From the NCBI GenBank assembly GCA_024398995.1, contig JAKSIE010000006.1:35678-99677 (forward strand): a DNA stretch of 64,000 bases. The letters run 5' to 3'. Under the pieces are notes generated by a model. That model saw only the letters and a list, made by a program, of their open reading frames with translations. It did not search any database and was not told the DNA's origin. Shown here in pieces: positions 35,691 through 44,380 of this stretch (within the stretch, counting starts at the first letter, position 1; each line of letters begins with the position of its first letter). The DNA is from Fibrobacter sp. GTDB taxonomy: Bacteria; Fibrobacterota; Fibrobacteria; Fibrobacterales; Fibrobacteraceae. The position numbers were made by a program, and so were the translations under genes.

Positions 35691-36650
35691 TTAGTCGCCT
35701 GTAGAGGGAATGGGACCGCGACCCGGCAGAGGGGCGGCAATGTTTACGCTCAGGTTATTTGTCTTGTAGAAGGCGGCTGCACCTGGATGGAAACCTGCGG
35801 GTATGCCTGCGGTCTGCTGGGTGCCAACCGCAAATACTTCTGCAGTAATCTTTGCGACGGAGGCACTGTCTAGAAGTTGGCTTGCCACAAGGACCGCCTT
35901 TGCTCCCAAAGTCTGGATGGTTGAATCCTGACCCGGGTAGGTGCCTGCGGGAATTTCGCTTGCGGTAAGTTCCGGATGGAGGTTCATTATGCGGGTGATG
36001 TCAGACTGTCCCAGGGACAAAATGCGGATGCTCTTGCTTGCTGCCAGTTCACTGATGGAGGGCGTGGGGATACCAGCGGTGCAGAAGAAAGCATCAATTT
36101 CTCCGGCCTTGAGGGCGCTCGCCGCATTCTTGAAACTGAGATGCTTGGCGTCAATCTTTTCGAGGGCAATTCCGTAGGCTTCCAGGATGATTTCCGCATT
36201 GCGCAGCACGCCGGATTCCCCTTCGCCGACGGAAACTTTCTTGCCCGTAAGATCAGCCACACTCTGGATGTCTGAATCTGCGGAAACTACGATTTGAATA
36301 GATTCTGTATAAAGCCCTGCCACTGCCGAAATTGCGGAAACCAAACGGCTATGCATAAGGTAGTCTTGCAGAATGTCTGCTTGGACAATGCCTAGGTCAA
36401 TGAATCCCTCTTCTATAAGACGGATGTTGGCTGCGGATCCGGCAGTATTCTTTGCAAAAATCTGCAGGTCTTGATGTTCGCTGTTAAACTTGGCGGTAAA
36501 TGTTGCGGCAAACTGATCGTAAAGGCCGCCTTTGTTGCCGGAACCAAAACGAATGTTTGTTTTTTCTGAATTGCAAGCGCTAAATAAAAATATGGCGGAA
36601 GCCAAAATCGCTGCAAAAACTGTTTTAATCGCAAAAGTCGAATGTTTCAT
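35691..36650 (-). CDS. TAXI family TRAP-type substrate-binding lipoprotein
   Basis: Periplasmic binding protein of the TAXI group, normally partner of a fused TRAP permease. 319 aa: lipobox FSAC near residue 24, then RFGSGNKGGLYDQFA, the start of the TAXI fold, AGSAANIRLIEEGFIDLGIVQAD, and VSVGEGESGVLRNAE. The ATG at 36650 has GGAG 9 bases upstream; starts further up have no homology. No TRAP permease gene is near; instead gltS follows after 6 bases. Some TAXI proteins bind glutamate (established for a few), so a glutamate-related role is plausible. The lipid anchor would keep it near the membrane transporter. Confidence 0.92.
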   Translation of the reverse strand: MKHSTFAIKTVFAAILASAIFLFSACNSEKTNIRFGSGNKGGLYDQFAATFTAKFNSEHQDLQIFAKNTAGSAANIRLIEEGFIDLGIVQADILQDYLMHSRLVSAISAVAGLYTESIQIVVSADSDIQSVADLTGKKVSVGEGESGVLRNAEIILEAYGIALEKIDAKHLSFKNAASALKAGEIDAFFCTAGIPTPSISELAASKSIRILSLGQSDITRIMNLHPELTASEIPAGTYPGQDSTIQTLGAKAVLVASQLLDSASVAKITAEVFAVGTQQTAGIPAGFHPGAAAFYKTNNLSVNIAAPLPGRGPIPSTGD

Positions 36651-36707
36651 TGGAAAACTCCAGTGGAATAAGGACCTGCGAAAAATAGAAAATCTAAATT
36701 TTATCGC

Positions 36708-37520
36708 ATGGAAATAAATCCCATTGGAACATTTTTTGGCGACGCTGTATACAAGTATGATGCCCCTCGACAGGGTCGTTTGTTTGCTGGTCATCCAGGG
36801 AGAATCGTTCTGAATTCGGGTTGCAATTTCGAAACGGCGCTTCGCGACCTTGATGGCTTTGAACGCATTTGGGTTCTTTTCCAATTTCATGAAAACGAAG
36901 GATGGCGCCCAACCACACGTCCCCCTGTTCCTCCAAAAGGAAAAGACCGCGTGGGAACCTTTGCAAGTCGTTCCCCCTATCGTCCAAACCCCATTGGATT
37001 AAGCTGTGTTCGTCTTCTAAAAATTGAAGGCTTGATTCTTTTTGTGGATGAAGCGGATTTGCTGAACGAGTCGCCTATCATTGACATAAAGCCTTACATT
37101 CCCATGGCTGATTCTTTCCCCGAAGCAAAGGCTGGGTGGGTTGAAGAACAGGATGGGGAAATCTGGACTGTGATGCAGTCCGATCAATTTGCCGAGCAAA
37201 ATTGTTGGATCCGTGAAAATTCAGAATTTGACCTGCTGAGCTTTGCGCAGGTGCAGTTGAGCCGAGGCGGTTTTAGCGGAGGAACTTTTGATGGGACGCG
37301 CCGGAGATTGGTTTTAGATGAATCTTCCAAAACAGGTGTTTTGGCATATAGAACCTTCCGCATAAATTTTTCCTATAACGAAACGTCTCGCACAGTGACT
37401 TTGCAAGATGTATTCAGTGGCTATACCGCAGAGGAATTAAAGGCGGGTTCATTCGATAAATATGGCGATAAAGAGCTGCACCGCGGCCTTGTAAAAAAAT
37501 GGAATGTCTTGACTTGCTGA
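36708..37520 (+). CDS. trmO: tRNA (t6A37) N6-methyltransferase TrmO
   Basis: SAM-dependent methylation of t6A37 in tRNA-Thr, formerly called TsaA/YaeB. 270 aa: the N-terminal beta-barrel domain shows GFERIWVLFQFHEN, GTFASRSPYRPNPIGLS and IIDIKPYIP, the family signature; the C-terminal ~100 residues are the extra domain of the longer TrmO forms (FSYNE, DKYGDKELHRG). No ribosome site is obvious. Divergent from the TAXI gene by 57 bases. Confidence 0.93.
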   Translation: MEINPIGTFFGDAVYKYDAPRQGRLFAGHPGRIVLNSGCNFETALRDLDGFERIWVLFQFHENEGWRPTTRPPVPPKGKDRVGTFASRSPYRPNPIGLSCVRLLKIEGLILFVDEADLLNESPIIDIKPYIPMADSFPEAKAGWVEEQDGEIWTVMQSDQFAEQNCWIRENSEFDLLSFAQVQLSRGGFSGGTFDGTRRRLVLDESSKTGVLAYRTFRINFSYNETSRTVTLQDVFSGYTAEELKAGSFDKYGDKELHRGLVKKWNVLTC

Positions 37521-37543
37521 TTTTCTTTATTATTTTATAGACG

Positions 37544-39058
37544 ATGTCAAAGGTTAAGAATTTTTTTGTTAATGCATCGGTTGATCTACAGGACGTTCTG
37601 TTGGTACAGGGCGCTGTAGATAGACGTAACCATATTGCTTTACGATCATTTTCTATTATCGCGACTTTTGCGTTTGGCGCGGCTACGTTTGCGGGCATGT
37701 CTACCGATATCAATGGAATCACCCAGAAGACCATGGGCTATTTCATCGGAGTCCTTTTGGCTGGTCTGATTTTCTTTTTGAACAAGTACATAGTTCCTAG
37801 ACACATAAAACTTTTACCGGTTTTGTTGTTTGCGTTTGAAGCGTCTCTTTATTCGACGGGAATGTACCTGACGTTTGTTAGTTCGCCTAACCAGTTGACG
37901 ATAACCTTGTTTGCCTTGTTTTTGGCTGTGCCTCAACTTTTTGCAGAACGACCCGTCCGAGTGAACTTATTGACTGTTATTACGGCGCTCGTTTTCATTG
38001 TTCTTTATCTTGTTACAGATCTTAAGCCTGCCTCAATTCGTAAACAGGAATTTGTCAATTTGGGCCTTTTTTCGATGTTGGGCGTTGTGCTTGGATCCTA
38101 TATTAAAAAGGCCTTGCTTGAAAGGTTTGTTTTTGAGTACAGGGTGAAACTGGCGAATAGTAAAGATCGAGTGATGCAACTTCAGCAGTGGAAGGCCATG
38201 GCGGATATTTACGTTTCCATGGCTCAGGCAGATTTGGATACGGATAGTTTTTCACTTGTGCGAACGAATGAATATATCCAGGAATCTGTACGTGATGAAC
38301 ATATTGGCTTTAAGAAAAATTTAGTCAATGCTATGTCTGCGACCACGGCTCCTGATTATCTAGATGATGTTCTAAAATTTGTAGATGTGTCAACTTTGCG
38401 TGATCGTCTAAAGAATAAGAGAACCATTACCCACGAATTTAAGGGTGTGAATTTCGGTTGGTGCCGTGCACGTTTTATTGCAGTACGTGAAACGGAAGAA
38501 GAAGAACTGCACCGTGTTATCTTTGTAGTGGAAAATATTAACGAGCAGAAAAATCGCGAAGCTAAACTGACCACCATGGCAGAAACAGACGCTATGACTG
38601 GGCTGTACAATCGCCAGGCGGGTTCCGCCAAGATAAAGGAAATGCTGCACGAAAATGGCGAAGGAATGTTCTGCCTTTTTGATGTAGATAAGTTCAAAAG
38701 TGTGAATGATAATTTTGGCCATCAGACCGGCGATGAAGTGATTGTCGCTACAGCAAAAGCCCTGCGTAAAGCTTTCCGTGATCGGGATGTGCTAATGCGT
38801 CTGGGGGGTGACGAGTTCGTTGTGTTCGCCTCTGGTGTTGTCACTGAAGAAATCGGAGCGAAGATTATTCAGCGTTTTTTCACCACTTTGGATGAAACAA
38901 GAATTGTGGGGCATGAAGATTACAGAATTTCAATTAGCTTAGGTGCTGCCTTTGCGCGCAAGGATGTGCTATTTGAAACCTTGTACGAACAGGCCGATGC
39001 CTGCACTTACGAAAGCAAAAAGATTGCAGGAAAATCCTTTACTTTCCATCGCGGTTAA
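37544..39058 (+). CDS. Membrane-bound diguanylate cyclase
   Basis: Makes c-di-GMP from GTP. 504 aa: six predicted membrane segments in residues ~25-195, a linker or PAS-like region (~210-335), and a GGDEF domain at the C-terminus (~345-500). The active motif is intact (RLGGDEF), and RDRD five residues before it is a complete inhibitory I-site. No HAMP or phosphodiesterase domain. The sensor module is not a family I can name. It lies 23 bases after trmO and may share its transcript. Confidence 0.93.
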   Translation: MSKVKNFFVNASVDLQDVLLVQGAVDRRNHIALRSFSIIATFAFGAATFAGMSTDINGITQKTMGYFIGVLLAGLIFFLNKYIVPRHIKLLPVLLFAFEASLYSTGMYLTFVSSPNQLTITLFALFLAVPQLFAERPVRVNLLTVITALVFIVLYLVTDLKPASIRKQEFVNLGLFSMLGVVLGSYIKKALLERFVFEYRVKLANSKDRVMQLQQWKAMADIYVSMAQADLDTDSFSLVRTNEYIQESVRDEHIGFKKNLVNAMSATTAPDYLDDVLKFVDVSTLRDRLKNKRTITHEFKGVNFGWCRARFIAVRETEEEELHRVIFVVENINEQKNREAKLTTMAETDAMTGLYNRQAGSAKIKEMLHENGEGMFCLFDVDKFKSVNDNFGHQTGDEVIVATAKALRKAFRDRDVLMRLGGDEFVVFASGVVTEEIGAKIIQRFFTTLDETRIVGHEDYRISISLGAAFARKDVLFETLYEQADACTYESKKIAGKSFTFHRG

Positions 39059-39061
39059 ATT

Positions 39062-40153
39062 CTACTCGTAAGATTCGCCTAATACGAGAAGCCTGTAGAT
39101 GGCTTCTTCGCTGCCGACTTTGTGTTTGTCGGTTTCGTTGCGACCAAAGGTCCTGTGCCAGTCCCTATCTGTGGGGATGATGGCGTCGTCAAATGGCCAG
39201 GGACGAATAAATCCCGGAGGCAATAAACTATAAAGCTTACTACTGTCAATGTCCAAGTCGCCCACACGGGGCGGCATGGGACCCGCTTCGATTCGCGGGC
39301 AACCGTGGAGTAGTTCTGCGGGGTAGCCACCGATGGCGTTGACCAGCTGGCCTGCGTTATAAAGGGTGACGCGACGAGGGCCGCCGCAGTTGTAGATGCC
39401 TGCGGGGAAGTCGTGTTCCAGAATAAATTGGACCACACGGCACATGTCGCCACCATAAATGGGCCTGCGATATTCGTCGGTGTAAAGGGTGGCGGGGCGG
39501 CCCGGTCTAAAACGGTAACTGATCCAGTCGATAGCGCCTGCGCATCCACCGGGAGCGTAATCCATGGGCAGGGGCACGCGAAGCATAACAGCGTCGGGCT
39601 TGATTCGCTGAATTTCCATTTCCGCTTCCAGCTGGTGCTTGCCGTAATTGTGAATAGGGTCCTTGACCGTATCATCCTTGTAGGGGCGAAGGTGGGCTGT
39701 TTCTTCGCTGCCGCTCCACACCATGTCCGTAGAAATTCGTATGAATATGCAGTTGTAGTCTGCTGCTAGCTGGGCTGCGTCAACGCCCTGCTCGCAATTC
39801 AATAGGCGGCTTCTGGGTGTGTCGCATTCGCAGGCTTTCAGCGCGCAGTTTCCGCTGGCGTCAATGACTGTCTTGAATTTGTACTTCTTGAAAAGTGCCG
39901 TGAGTCCTGCGGTATCTTCCGCGTCGATGGCAACAACGTCCTGTCCAAAAACGCAGGGATGTTTAATAGGGCGGATTCCAATGAGTGGTGGCTGTGCATC
40001 AGGATGGCGTGGGGCCGGATGAATGGTCCCGCTGGTACCGTCGCTTTCGTCGGTTCCGCCAAACAACTTGTTGAAATGGCGGAACAAGGCGTAACCAGGA
40101 ACGCCGTTTAGCCCTAGCACAAGAATAGGAAGCTTTAGTGCGCGAGTTTCCAT
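39062..40153 (-). CDS. NAD(P)-dependent sugar epimerase/reductase (RmlD-like SDR)
   Basis: 363 aa extended short-chain dehydrogenase: a Rossmann GLNGVPG motif near the N-terminus (~14-20), FIRISTDMVWSG (~150-161) and the catalytic YxxxK in YGKHQLEAE. The TD-V and YGK pattern resembles dTDP-4-dehydrorhamnose reductase (RmlD), but a ~45-residue insertion after the first strand and the lack of other rml genes leave the substrate open. Its start overlaps the Nudix gene by 19 bases, so the two are coupled. Last gene of an MFS-Nudix-epimerase unit. Confidence 0.85.
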   Translation of the reverse strand: METRALKLPILVLGLNGVPGYALFRHFNKLFGGTDESDGTSGTIHPAPRHPDAQPPLIGIRPIKHPCVFGQDVVAIDAEDTAGLTALFKKYKFKTVIDASGNCALKACECDTPRSRLLNCEQGVDAAQLAADYNCIFIRISTDMVWSGSEETAHLRPYKDDTVKDPIHNYGKHQLEAEMEIQRIKPDAVMLRVPLPMDYAPGGCAGAIDWISYRFRPGRPATLYTDEYRRPIYGGDMCRVVQFILEHDFPAGIYNCGGPRRVTLYNAGQLVNAIGGYPAELLHGCPRIEAGPMPPRVGDLDIDSSKLYSLLPPGFIRPWPFDDAIIPTDRDWHRTFGRNETDKHKVGSEEAIYRLLVLGESYE

Positions 40154-40707
40154 TTGAAGTAGCCCGCCATTTGCAGAGGGTGGCTGAATTCGCCGTTCAG
40201 CATTTTTGCCTGCAGTTCTTCGTCGGACATTTCCTTAGATTCAATCTCTTCGGTGTCGTCAAAATTGGTGGAGCCTGAACGAACAACGCCATCAATAAAC
40301 ACCACATGGAATTTGCCACGGTGACGATCCGGATTGACGGGGTAGGCCCCAAGATAAACGACGTTCTTTTCCAGTGAACAATTATTCATTGTTAATTGTT
40401 CATTGTTCATTGAATACCCGCATTCTTCCTGGAGTTCGCGGATCGCAGCTTCTTCTGGAGTTTCATTCTTGTCAATAATTCCCGCGGGAAATTCCAGGGC
40501 GATTTTGCCGGTACCATGACGGTATTGCTCTGTCATAACCCAATTGCCTTCTGCGGTTCGTGCAAGGATCAAAACCCAGTCCGGTTGCCACAAGGTGTAA
40601 AAATCATCAATGACTTTTCCGTTGGGCAGTTCGCACTTTTCCTTGGCCACTTTCAGCCAGGGTGCATCCACTAAAAATGAACTGTCAAGAAGTTTCCAGG
40701 GTTTCAT
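40135..40707 (-). CDS. NUDIX hydrolase (ADP-ribose pyrophosphatase-like)
   Basis: 190 aa. The Nudix box is complete (GIIDKNETPEEAAIRELQEE then CGY), so hydrolysis of nucleoside diphosphate derivatives is expected; the preceding TEQYRHG and LEFPAG blocks fit the ADP-ribose pyrophosphatase group. Directly after the box lies an insertion (MNNEQLTMNN, ~residues 97-106) encoded by heptanucleotide repeats. It starts 1 base after the MFS transporter stop and overlaps the epimerase start. Confidence 0.92.
   Translation of the reverse strand: MKPWKLLDSSFLVDAPWLKVAKEKCELPNGKVIDDFYTLWQPDWVLILARTAEGNWVMTEQYRHGTGKIALEFPAGIIDKNETPEEAAIRELQEECGYSMNNEQLTMNNCSLEKNVVYLGAYPVNPDRHRGKFHVVFIDGVVRSGSTNFDDTEEIESKEMSDEELQAKMLNGEFSHPLQMAGYFKWKLAH
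40376..40415. repeat. Heptad repeat inserted in frame in the Nudix gene
   Basis: About five 7-base units of the form ATTGTTC/ATTGTTA lie within the coding sequence. On the coding strand they read MNNEQL-type peptides, seen as a low-complexity insertion in proteins of several bacterial groups (general knowledge). Confidence 0.8.
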
Positions 40708-40708
40708 C

Positions 40709-41896
40709 TTAGACTCCTTCCAACTTGTTTTTTAGATAATGCTTGGAGGTGTATGTCCAGAACATAATGTCGGCAAGGGCTAGAGCTATGGCGCAAGCGA
40801 CAAACACCTGCTGGTACATACCAAAATGTTCTGCCATGGATCCGCCCACCAAAATTCCTGCGCCGATACCGATGTCCCATCCGCTGAGATAGGTGCTGTT
40901 GGCCGTTCCGCGCTGGTCGTGACGGGCCAGGTTGACGCACATGGTCTGGTACCCTGGAAAAATAAGACCGAGGCTTGTTCCAATGAGGAACGCTGAAACA
41001 AAGAATACTATGGCGCTATTGCAGAAGGCGAGAATGGTGTAGGCTACGACAATCAAAGTCATGCCAATTCCGATTAGGCGGGTGAGCCAGCCTCGGTCAA
41101 TGAGGCGGCCTGTGAGTACTCGATTCAGAATGAGACCTGCGGCAATCAATGCGTAAAACCAGCCGCTTCCACCAATGCCCAATTCTTTTGCATAAAGAGA
41201 AATGTAGTTGGTCACAGGACCGTAGGCGAAACCCACAAAAATGAAATTGATGAATTGGGGAATGGCCTTAGTCAAAAAGAATCTGTCCAAAGAAAGGGGG
41301 GCGTGAGGCTTTTTCTCTTTAGGCTTTACCTGCAAAGTTTTCACCAGAATCAAACCGATAATGCAAAGCGCTACGGAAATGGCGAACACCACGTTGGCTC
41401 CAAGACCCTCGTACAAGAACATGCCGGTCATAGGTCCCGTTGCAAAAGCCAAGTTCACGCTAATGCCAAAATAGCCGATGCCTTCACCGCGACGGCTGGA
41501 GGGCAAAGTGTCGATAGCGACGGTGTTACTTGCCGTAGTAGAAACTCCAAAGAACACGCCGTGCATAAAACGGACTACGGCCATTAAAGGCAAAAGTCCA
41601 ATAGTCCAGTACCCTACAAAGCAAAGGGTAAAGGCAAAGAAAGTCCAAAAGTATAGGGGCTTGCGACTAAGACTGTCTACCAGGAATCCGGCGAAGGGTC
41701 TGCAGCACAAAGCGCCGATAGTGTACAGCGAGATGATAATGCCGGCAGTAGAATTGTCGGTTTGGAACTTTTCAAAAATGTACAGCGGCAGAACTGGCAG
41801 TAACTGGTAGAAGCTAAAGAACAACAAAAAATTTGCAGCCGCGCAGGTTACAAAATTTCGGGTCCAAAGGGCTGGCTTTTCTACACTCTCATTCAT
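40709..41896 (-). CDS. Major facilitator superfamily transporter
   Basis: 395 aa with twelve predicted membrane segments, a normal MFS length. Family cues are the GALCCRPFAGFLVDSLSRKP loop between TM2 and TM3 and MHGVFFGVSTTASNTVAIDTLPSSRRGEGIGYFG, which recalls the multidrug/sugar efflux branch of MFS. The substrate cannot be assigned. First gene of a three-gene unit with a Nudix hydrolase (1-base gap) and an epimerase. Confidence 0.9.
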   Translation of the reverse strand: MNESVEKPALWTRNFVTCAAANFLLFFSFYQLLPVLPLYIFEKFQTDNSTAGIIISLYTIGALCCRPFAGFLVDSLSRKPLYFWTFFAFTLCFVGYWTIGLLPLMAVVRFMHGVFFGVSTTASNTVAIDTLPSSRRGEGIGYFGISVNLAFATGPMTGMFLYEGLGANVVFAISVALCIIGLILVKTLQVKPKEKKPHAPLSLDRFFLTKAIPQFINFIFVGFAYGPVTNYISLYAKELGIGGSGWFYALIAAGLILNRVLTGRLIDRGWLTRLIGIGMTLIVVAYTILAFCNSAIVFFVSAFLIGTSLGLIFPGYQTMCVNLARHDQRGTANSTYLSGWDIGIGAGILVGGSMAEHFGMYQQVFVACAIALALADIMFWTYTSKHYLKNKLEGV

Positions 41897-41936
41897 ATTT
41901 TAAAATTTAGAAAATACACTTCCCTTTGGGAAAAAC

Positions 41937-42776
41937 TTATTCGTAATCAATCCTTGAGATTTGTCCATCAAAGTAGATGAAATCTCCATCGGAGTAATTC
42001 CAAATCGCTTTGAATGTGGTGGGACGTTTGATGCCGTCAGCCCCTGTTACATACCTGTCGCATGCCGCGGTCCAAGGAACGTTTTCTGTTGTTCCGTCGG
42101 TGTTGACTACGGCGCGGTCCTTTGTAGTGAAGGAAGTCATTTCGTACTTTTCGTTGAATGTGAAAATGCCGGATGCTTTTTGCTCGCGGAACGTGATGGT
42201 GGCTTTGACCTGATGATCGTTGATTTCTTCTAGGCTTATGTAATCTTGCAACAAAACGCTAGGGAAGAACATACTTTCTGCAAGGAAAGTTGCTAGGCAA
42301 GCTACGTCCATCTCGAGACCTTTCTGATCAAAGAGTGTCAAGAGTTTTGCGATTACGCCTTTCATTCCTCCAACGCCGTCGCTATAATAATCGTATCCTT
42401 GGAACGGAATGCCAAACATACTGCTTAAAATCAAGGCCATTCTTGCGGGCTCTTTGACGTAGTTGTTCTGAATGTAATCAATCTTCAAACTTGGACCGTT
42501 TTTGCCCTGCTTGAAATCTACATCAAGGTACTCCATGTGCAAGGAATTCATTTTCTTGGTGCCGATGTAGCCTGCGTTTGCGATGTACTTCTGGATTGCA
42601 GAAGGCATGGCTTCGAAATCGGTTTCCTTGAAAACTTCGTTATCCTTGTATAAAATGGACTTTTCTTTTAGCGTTTTGTTGTCGGTGGAAAAATCGCCCT
42701 TCAGCGGAGAATAGGGAATGGCAAACCAGGTGACAATGAAGATGAAAAAGACTGCGATACAAATGATTATCTTCAT
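41937..42776 (-). CDS. Conserved secreted or anchored protein of unknown function (DUF6544-like)
   Basis: 279 aa. One N-terminal hydrophobic segment (~3-22, IIICIAVFFIFIVTWFAI) acts as signal or anchor; the body is a mixed beta-rich domain. The order of motifs (MPSAIQKYI near residue 60, then YYSDGVGGMKG, and a C-terminal NYSDGDFIYFDGQI) resembles a DUF6544/DUF6920-type family of unknown role; that match is from memory and moderate. It starts 16 bases after the RNA methyltransferase stop on the same strand. Confidence 0.65.
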   Translation of the reverse strand: MKIIICIAVFFIFIVTWFAIPYSPLKGDFSTDNKTLKEKSILYKDNEVFKETDFEAMPSAIQKYIANAGYIGTKKMNSLHMEYLDVDFKQGKNGPSLKIDYIQNNYVKEPARMALILSSMFGIPFQGYDYYSDGVGGMKGVIAKLLTLFDQKGLEMDVACLATFLAESMFFPSVLLQDYISLEEINDHQVKATITFREQKASGIFTFNEKYEMTSFTTKDRAVVNTDGTTENVPWTAACDRYVTGADGIKRPTTFKAIWNYSDGDFIYFDGQISRIDYE

Positions 42777-42792
42777 ACGATAGTCAATGTCG

Positions 42793-43953
42793 TTACTTCT
42801 TTTCCAAGGTCACGATGGTTTCCAAGTGCGGAGTACCAGGGAACAAATCCAGGGGTTGCACTTCACGAACACGGTAGCCGTAACGTTCCCATTCCTTGAG
42901 GGCTGCGGGAATTTCGTCGGTGCCGCAGAAGACGTGGCAGACACGGACCGGCTTACGCATCACGAGACCCTTGATAACTCCTGGTTCGCAGCCCTTGCGG
43001 GGCGGGTCCAGCAAAATCTTTTCGGGCTCGCCTGGAACCGGACGGGGCAGTCTCATTTGTACAAAGTCCTCGTCGATTTTGCCTGCAACAAAACGGTAGT
43101 TCTTCTTGAGGAACTTGGCGCTGGCCTTTGCGCTTTCGATGGAAGGGCCCTCCCATTCCACACCCAGCACAGACTTGGCGGCTTCGCCTAAGGCAAAACT
43201 GAACAGACCGTAGCCGCAGTAAAGATCCAAGAACTTGTCCTCCTTAGTCAGTCCAAGCATGCGGCCGGCAGCCTTGATCAGGTTGTGAATTTGGCTTTCG
43301 TTGATCTGGCTGAATCCAGTAACCGGATACTTGAGACGAAAGTGACCCAAGTCCAAAGTCATTTCGCGGGGGCCGTAAAGCTGCTTGAAGTTCAGACCTT
43401 CTGTGGGGCGCTTGGCTTCCAGATAGTAGTCGGATTCCGTGGTGTCTACGTAGGTGTGGGCTGCAGTCACGTGATACGGGCTCTGTTGGAGAACTTCGGA
43501 AATTTGCTTCAGCTTGCGGACGATGGTGGCATCAATTTTCTTGATGTTGAAAATTACCACGCGGTATTTGTAGGTGCCGCGGATAATAATCCAGTTCAAG
43601 GCGTATGCCAGCGGCTTGTATGCCGGGGTAATCAGCTTTTCAAAAAGCAGGTTGTAAATCTTGTTGTGTTCTTCCGGCTCCAGCATGGAATCTTGACGGT
43701 CGAACTGCAAGTTGCCCGGAACCATAGCCACGCGGCGCTTGCTGGTGGTGCGGTATCCACGGGGCATGGGACTTGCAATAATGGGCTTGGGATTGCCAGC
43801 CAGACGGTTTACTTCCCAAAATTCCTGGATGGCCTGATTCTTGATCTTCAACTCATCCTTGTAGTCCAGCATAGCGAGGGATTCGCCGTGGGCGGAATCG
43901 GATTCGCGAGTGTAGTTTGGGATGCAATTGGCGATGGCCTGTTCAAAAAGCAT
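42793..43953 (-). CDS. TrmA/RlmCD family RNA 5-methyluridine methyltransferase
   Basis: SAM-dependent methylation of a uridine C5 in tRNA or rRNA. 386 aa: FSQINESQIHNLI (~225-237), SAM loop LDLYCGYGLFSFALG (~253-267), the LLDPPRKGCEPGVI block (~325-338), and a probable catalytic Cys in VFCGTDEIP. The PLDLFPGTPHLETIVTLEK ending is typical of the family. No TRAM domain or Fe-S cysteine cluster is seen at the N-terminus. The exact target (m5U54 of tRNA or a 23S site) is undecided. Confidence 0.87.
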   Translation of the reverse strand: MLFEQAIANCIPNYTRESDSAHGESLAMLDYKDELKIKNQAIQEFWEVNRLAGNPKPIIASPMPRGYRTTSKRRVAMVPGNLQFDRQDSMLEPEEHNKIYNLLFEKLITPAYKPLAYALNWIIIRGTYKYRVVIFNIKKIDATIVRKLKQISEVLQQSPYHVTAAHTYVDTTESDYYLEAKRPTEGLNFKQLYGPREMTLDLGHFRLKYPVTGFSQINESQIHNLIKAAGRMLGLTKEDKFLDLYCGYGLFSFALGEAAKSVLGVEWEGPSIESAKASAKFLKKNYRFVAGKIDEDFVQMRLPRPVPGEPEKILLDPPRKGCEPGVIKGLVMRKPVRVCHVFCGTDEIPAALKEWERYGYRVREVQPLDLFPGTPHLETIVTLEKK

Positions 43954-44072
43954 AAGTGCCTCCGTAGGGCAGAATTTTCACAAGAGCAAATGTAGAAAAT
44001 GCCCCCATAATTATAAAGGCATAAATAATCTGTTAAAAAAGCCCGTCCTGGAGTCCTAGTTTGTTCTAAAAA

Positions 44073-44142
44073 TTCCTTTTAGGAAGGGGTTTGGGGAAGC
44101 CTGCGATAAGTTCCCCTCCTTTGAGGAGGGGCTAGGGGAGGG
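44073..44142. repeat. Hairpin-forming intergenic repeat pair
   Basis: In the gap 43954-44184, TTCCT-TTT-AGGAA (44073-44085, followed by GGGGTTTGGGGA) and CCCCTCCT-TTG-AGGAGGGG (44113-44131, followed by CTAGGGGAGGG) look like two diverged copies of one G-rich element with a hairpin head. Similar CCCCTCC/GAGGGG intergenic elements are known in other Bacteroidota-Fibrobacterota genomes. Confidence 0.6.
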
Positions 44143-44146
44143 TGTT

Positions 44147-44178
44147 AAAAAAGGCCCCTCGAATGAGGGACCTTTTTT
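44147..44178 (-). terminator. Terminator of tRNA-Gly
   Basis: Stem AAAAAAGG-CCCTC (44147-44160) pairs with GAGGG-CCTTTTTT (44165-44178), with a GAAT loop and one C/A mismatch. On the minus strand it ends in a T run 7 bases after the tRNA. Confidence 0.9.
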
Positions 44179-44184
44179 ATCCAG

Positions 44185-44256
44185 AGCGGCGGACCGGGAT
44201 CGAACCGGCAACCATTAGCTTGGAAGGCTAAGGCTCTACCATTGAGCTACCGCCGC
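44185..44256 (-). tRNA. tRNA-Gly (anticodon TCC)
   Basis: On the minus strand the acceptor stem GCGGCGG/CCGCCGC, D-arm GCTC-AATGGTAG-AGC, anticodon arm TTAGC-CTTCCAA-GCTAA and T-arm GCCGG-TTCGATC-CCGGT fold completely. The anticodon is TCC (glycine GGA codons, and by wobble others). The discriminator is T, as usual for bacterial tRNA-Gly. The 3' CCA is not encoded. Confidence 0.97.
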
Positions 44257-44314
44257 AATCGTGACCAATTATACAAAAAAATGCCTCTTTTTAAAGGGGT
44301 TCTTTGAAAAGATA

Positions 44315-44343
44315 TTGGACTTTTATTAAAAACTTGCTATCTT
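44315..44343 (+). promoter_or_regulatory. Predicted promoter of infC-rpmI-rplT
   Basis: TTGGAC (44315-44320), a 17-base spacer and TATCTT (44338-44343) put the start near 44350, giving a leader of only ~30 bases. There is no room for a long L20-binding leader as in E. coli or B. subtilis. Two heptad-like units (ACAATTA, ACAATTT) lie in the leader. Confidence 0.6.
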
Positions 44344-44380
44344 TGGTCAACAATTAACAATTTATCCTGAGGAATAACAC

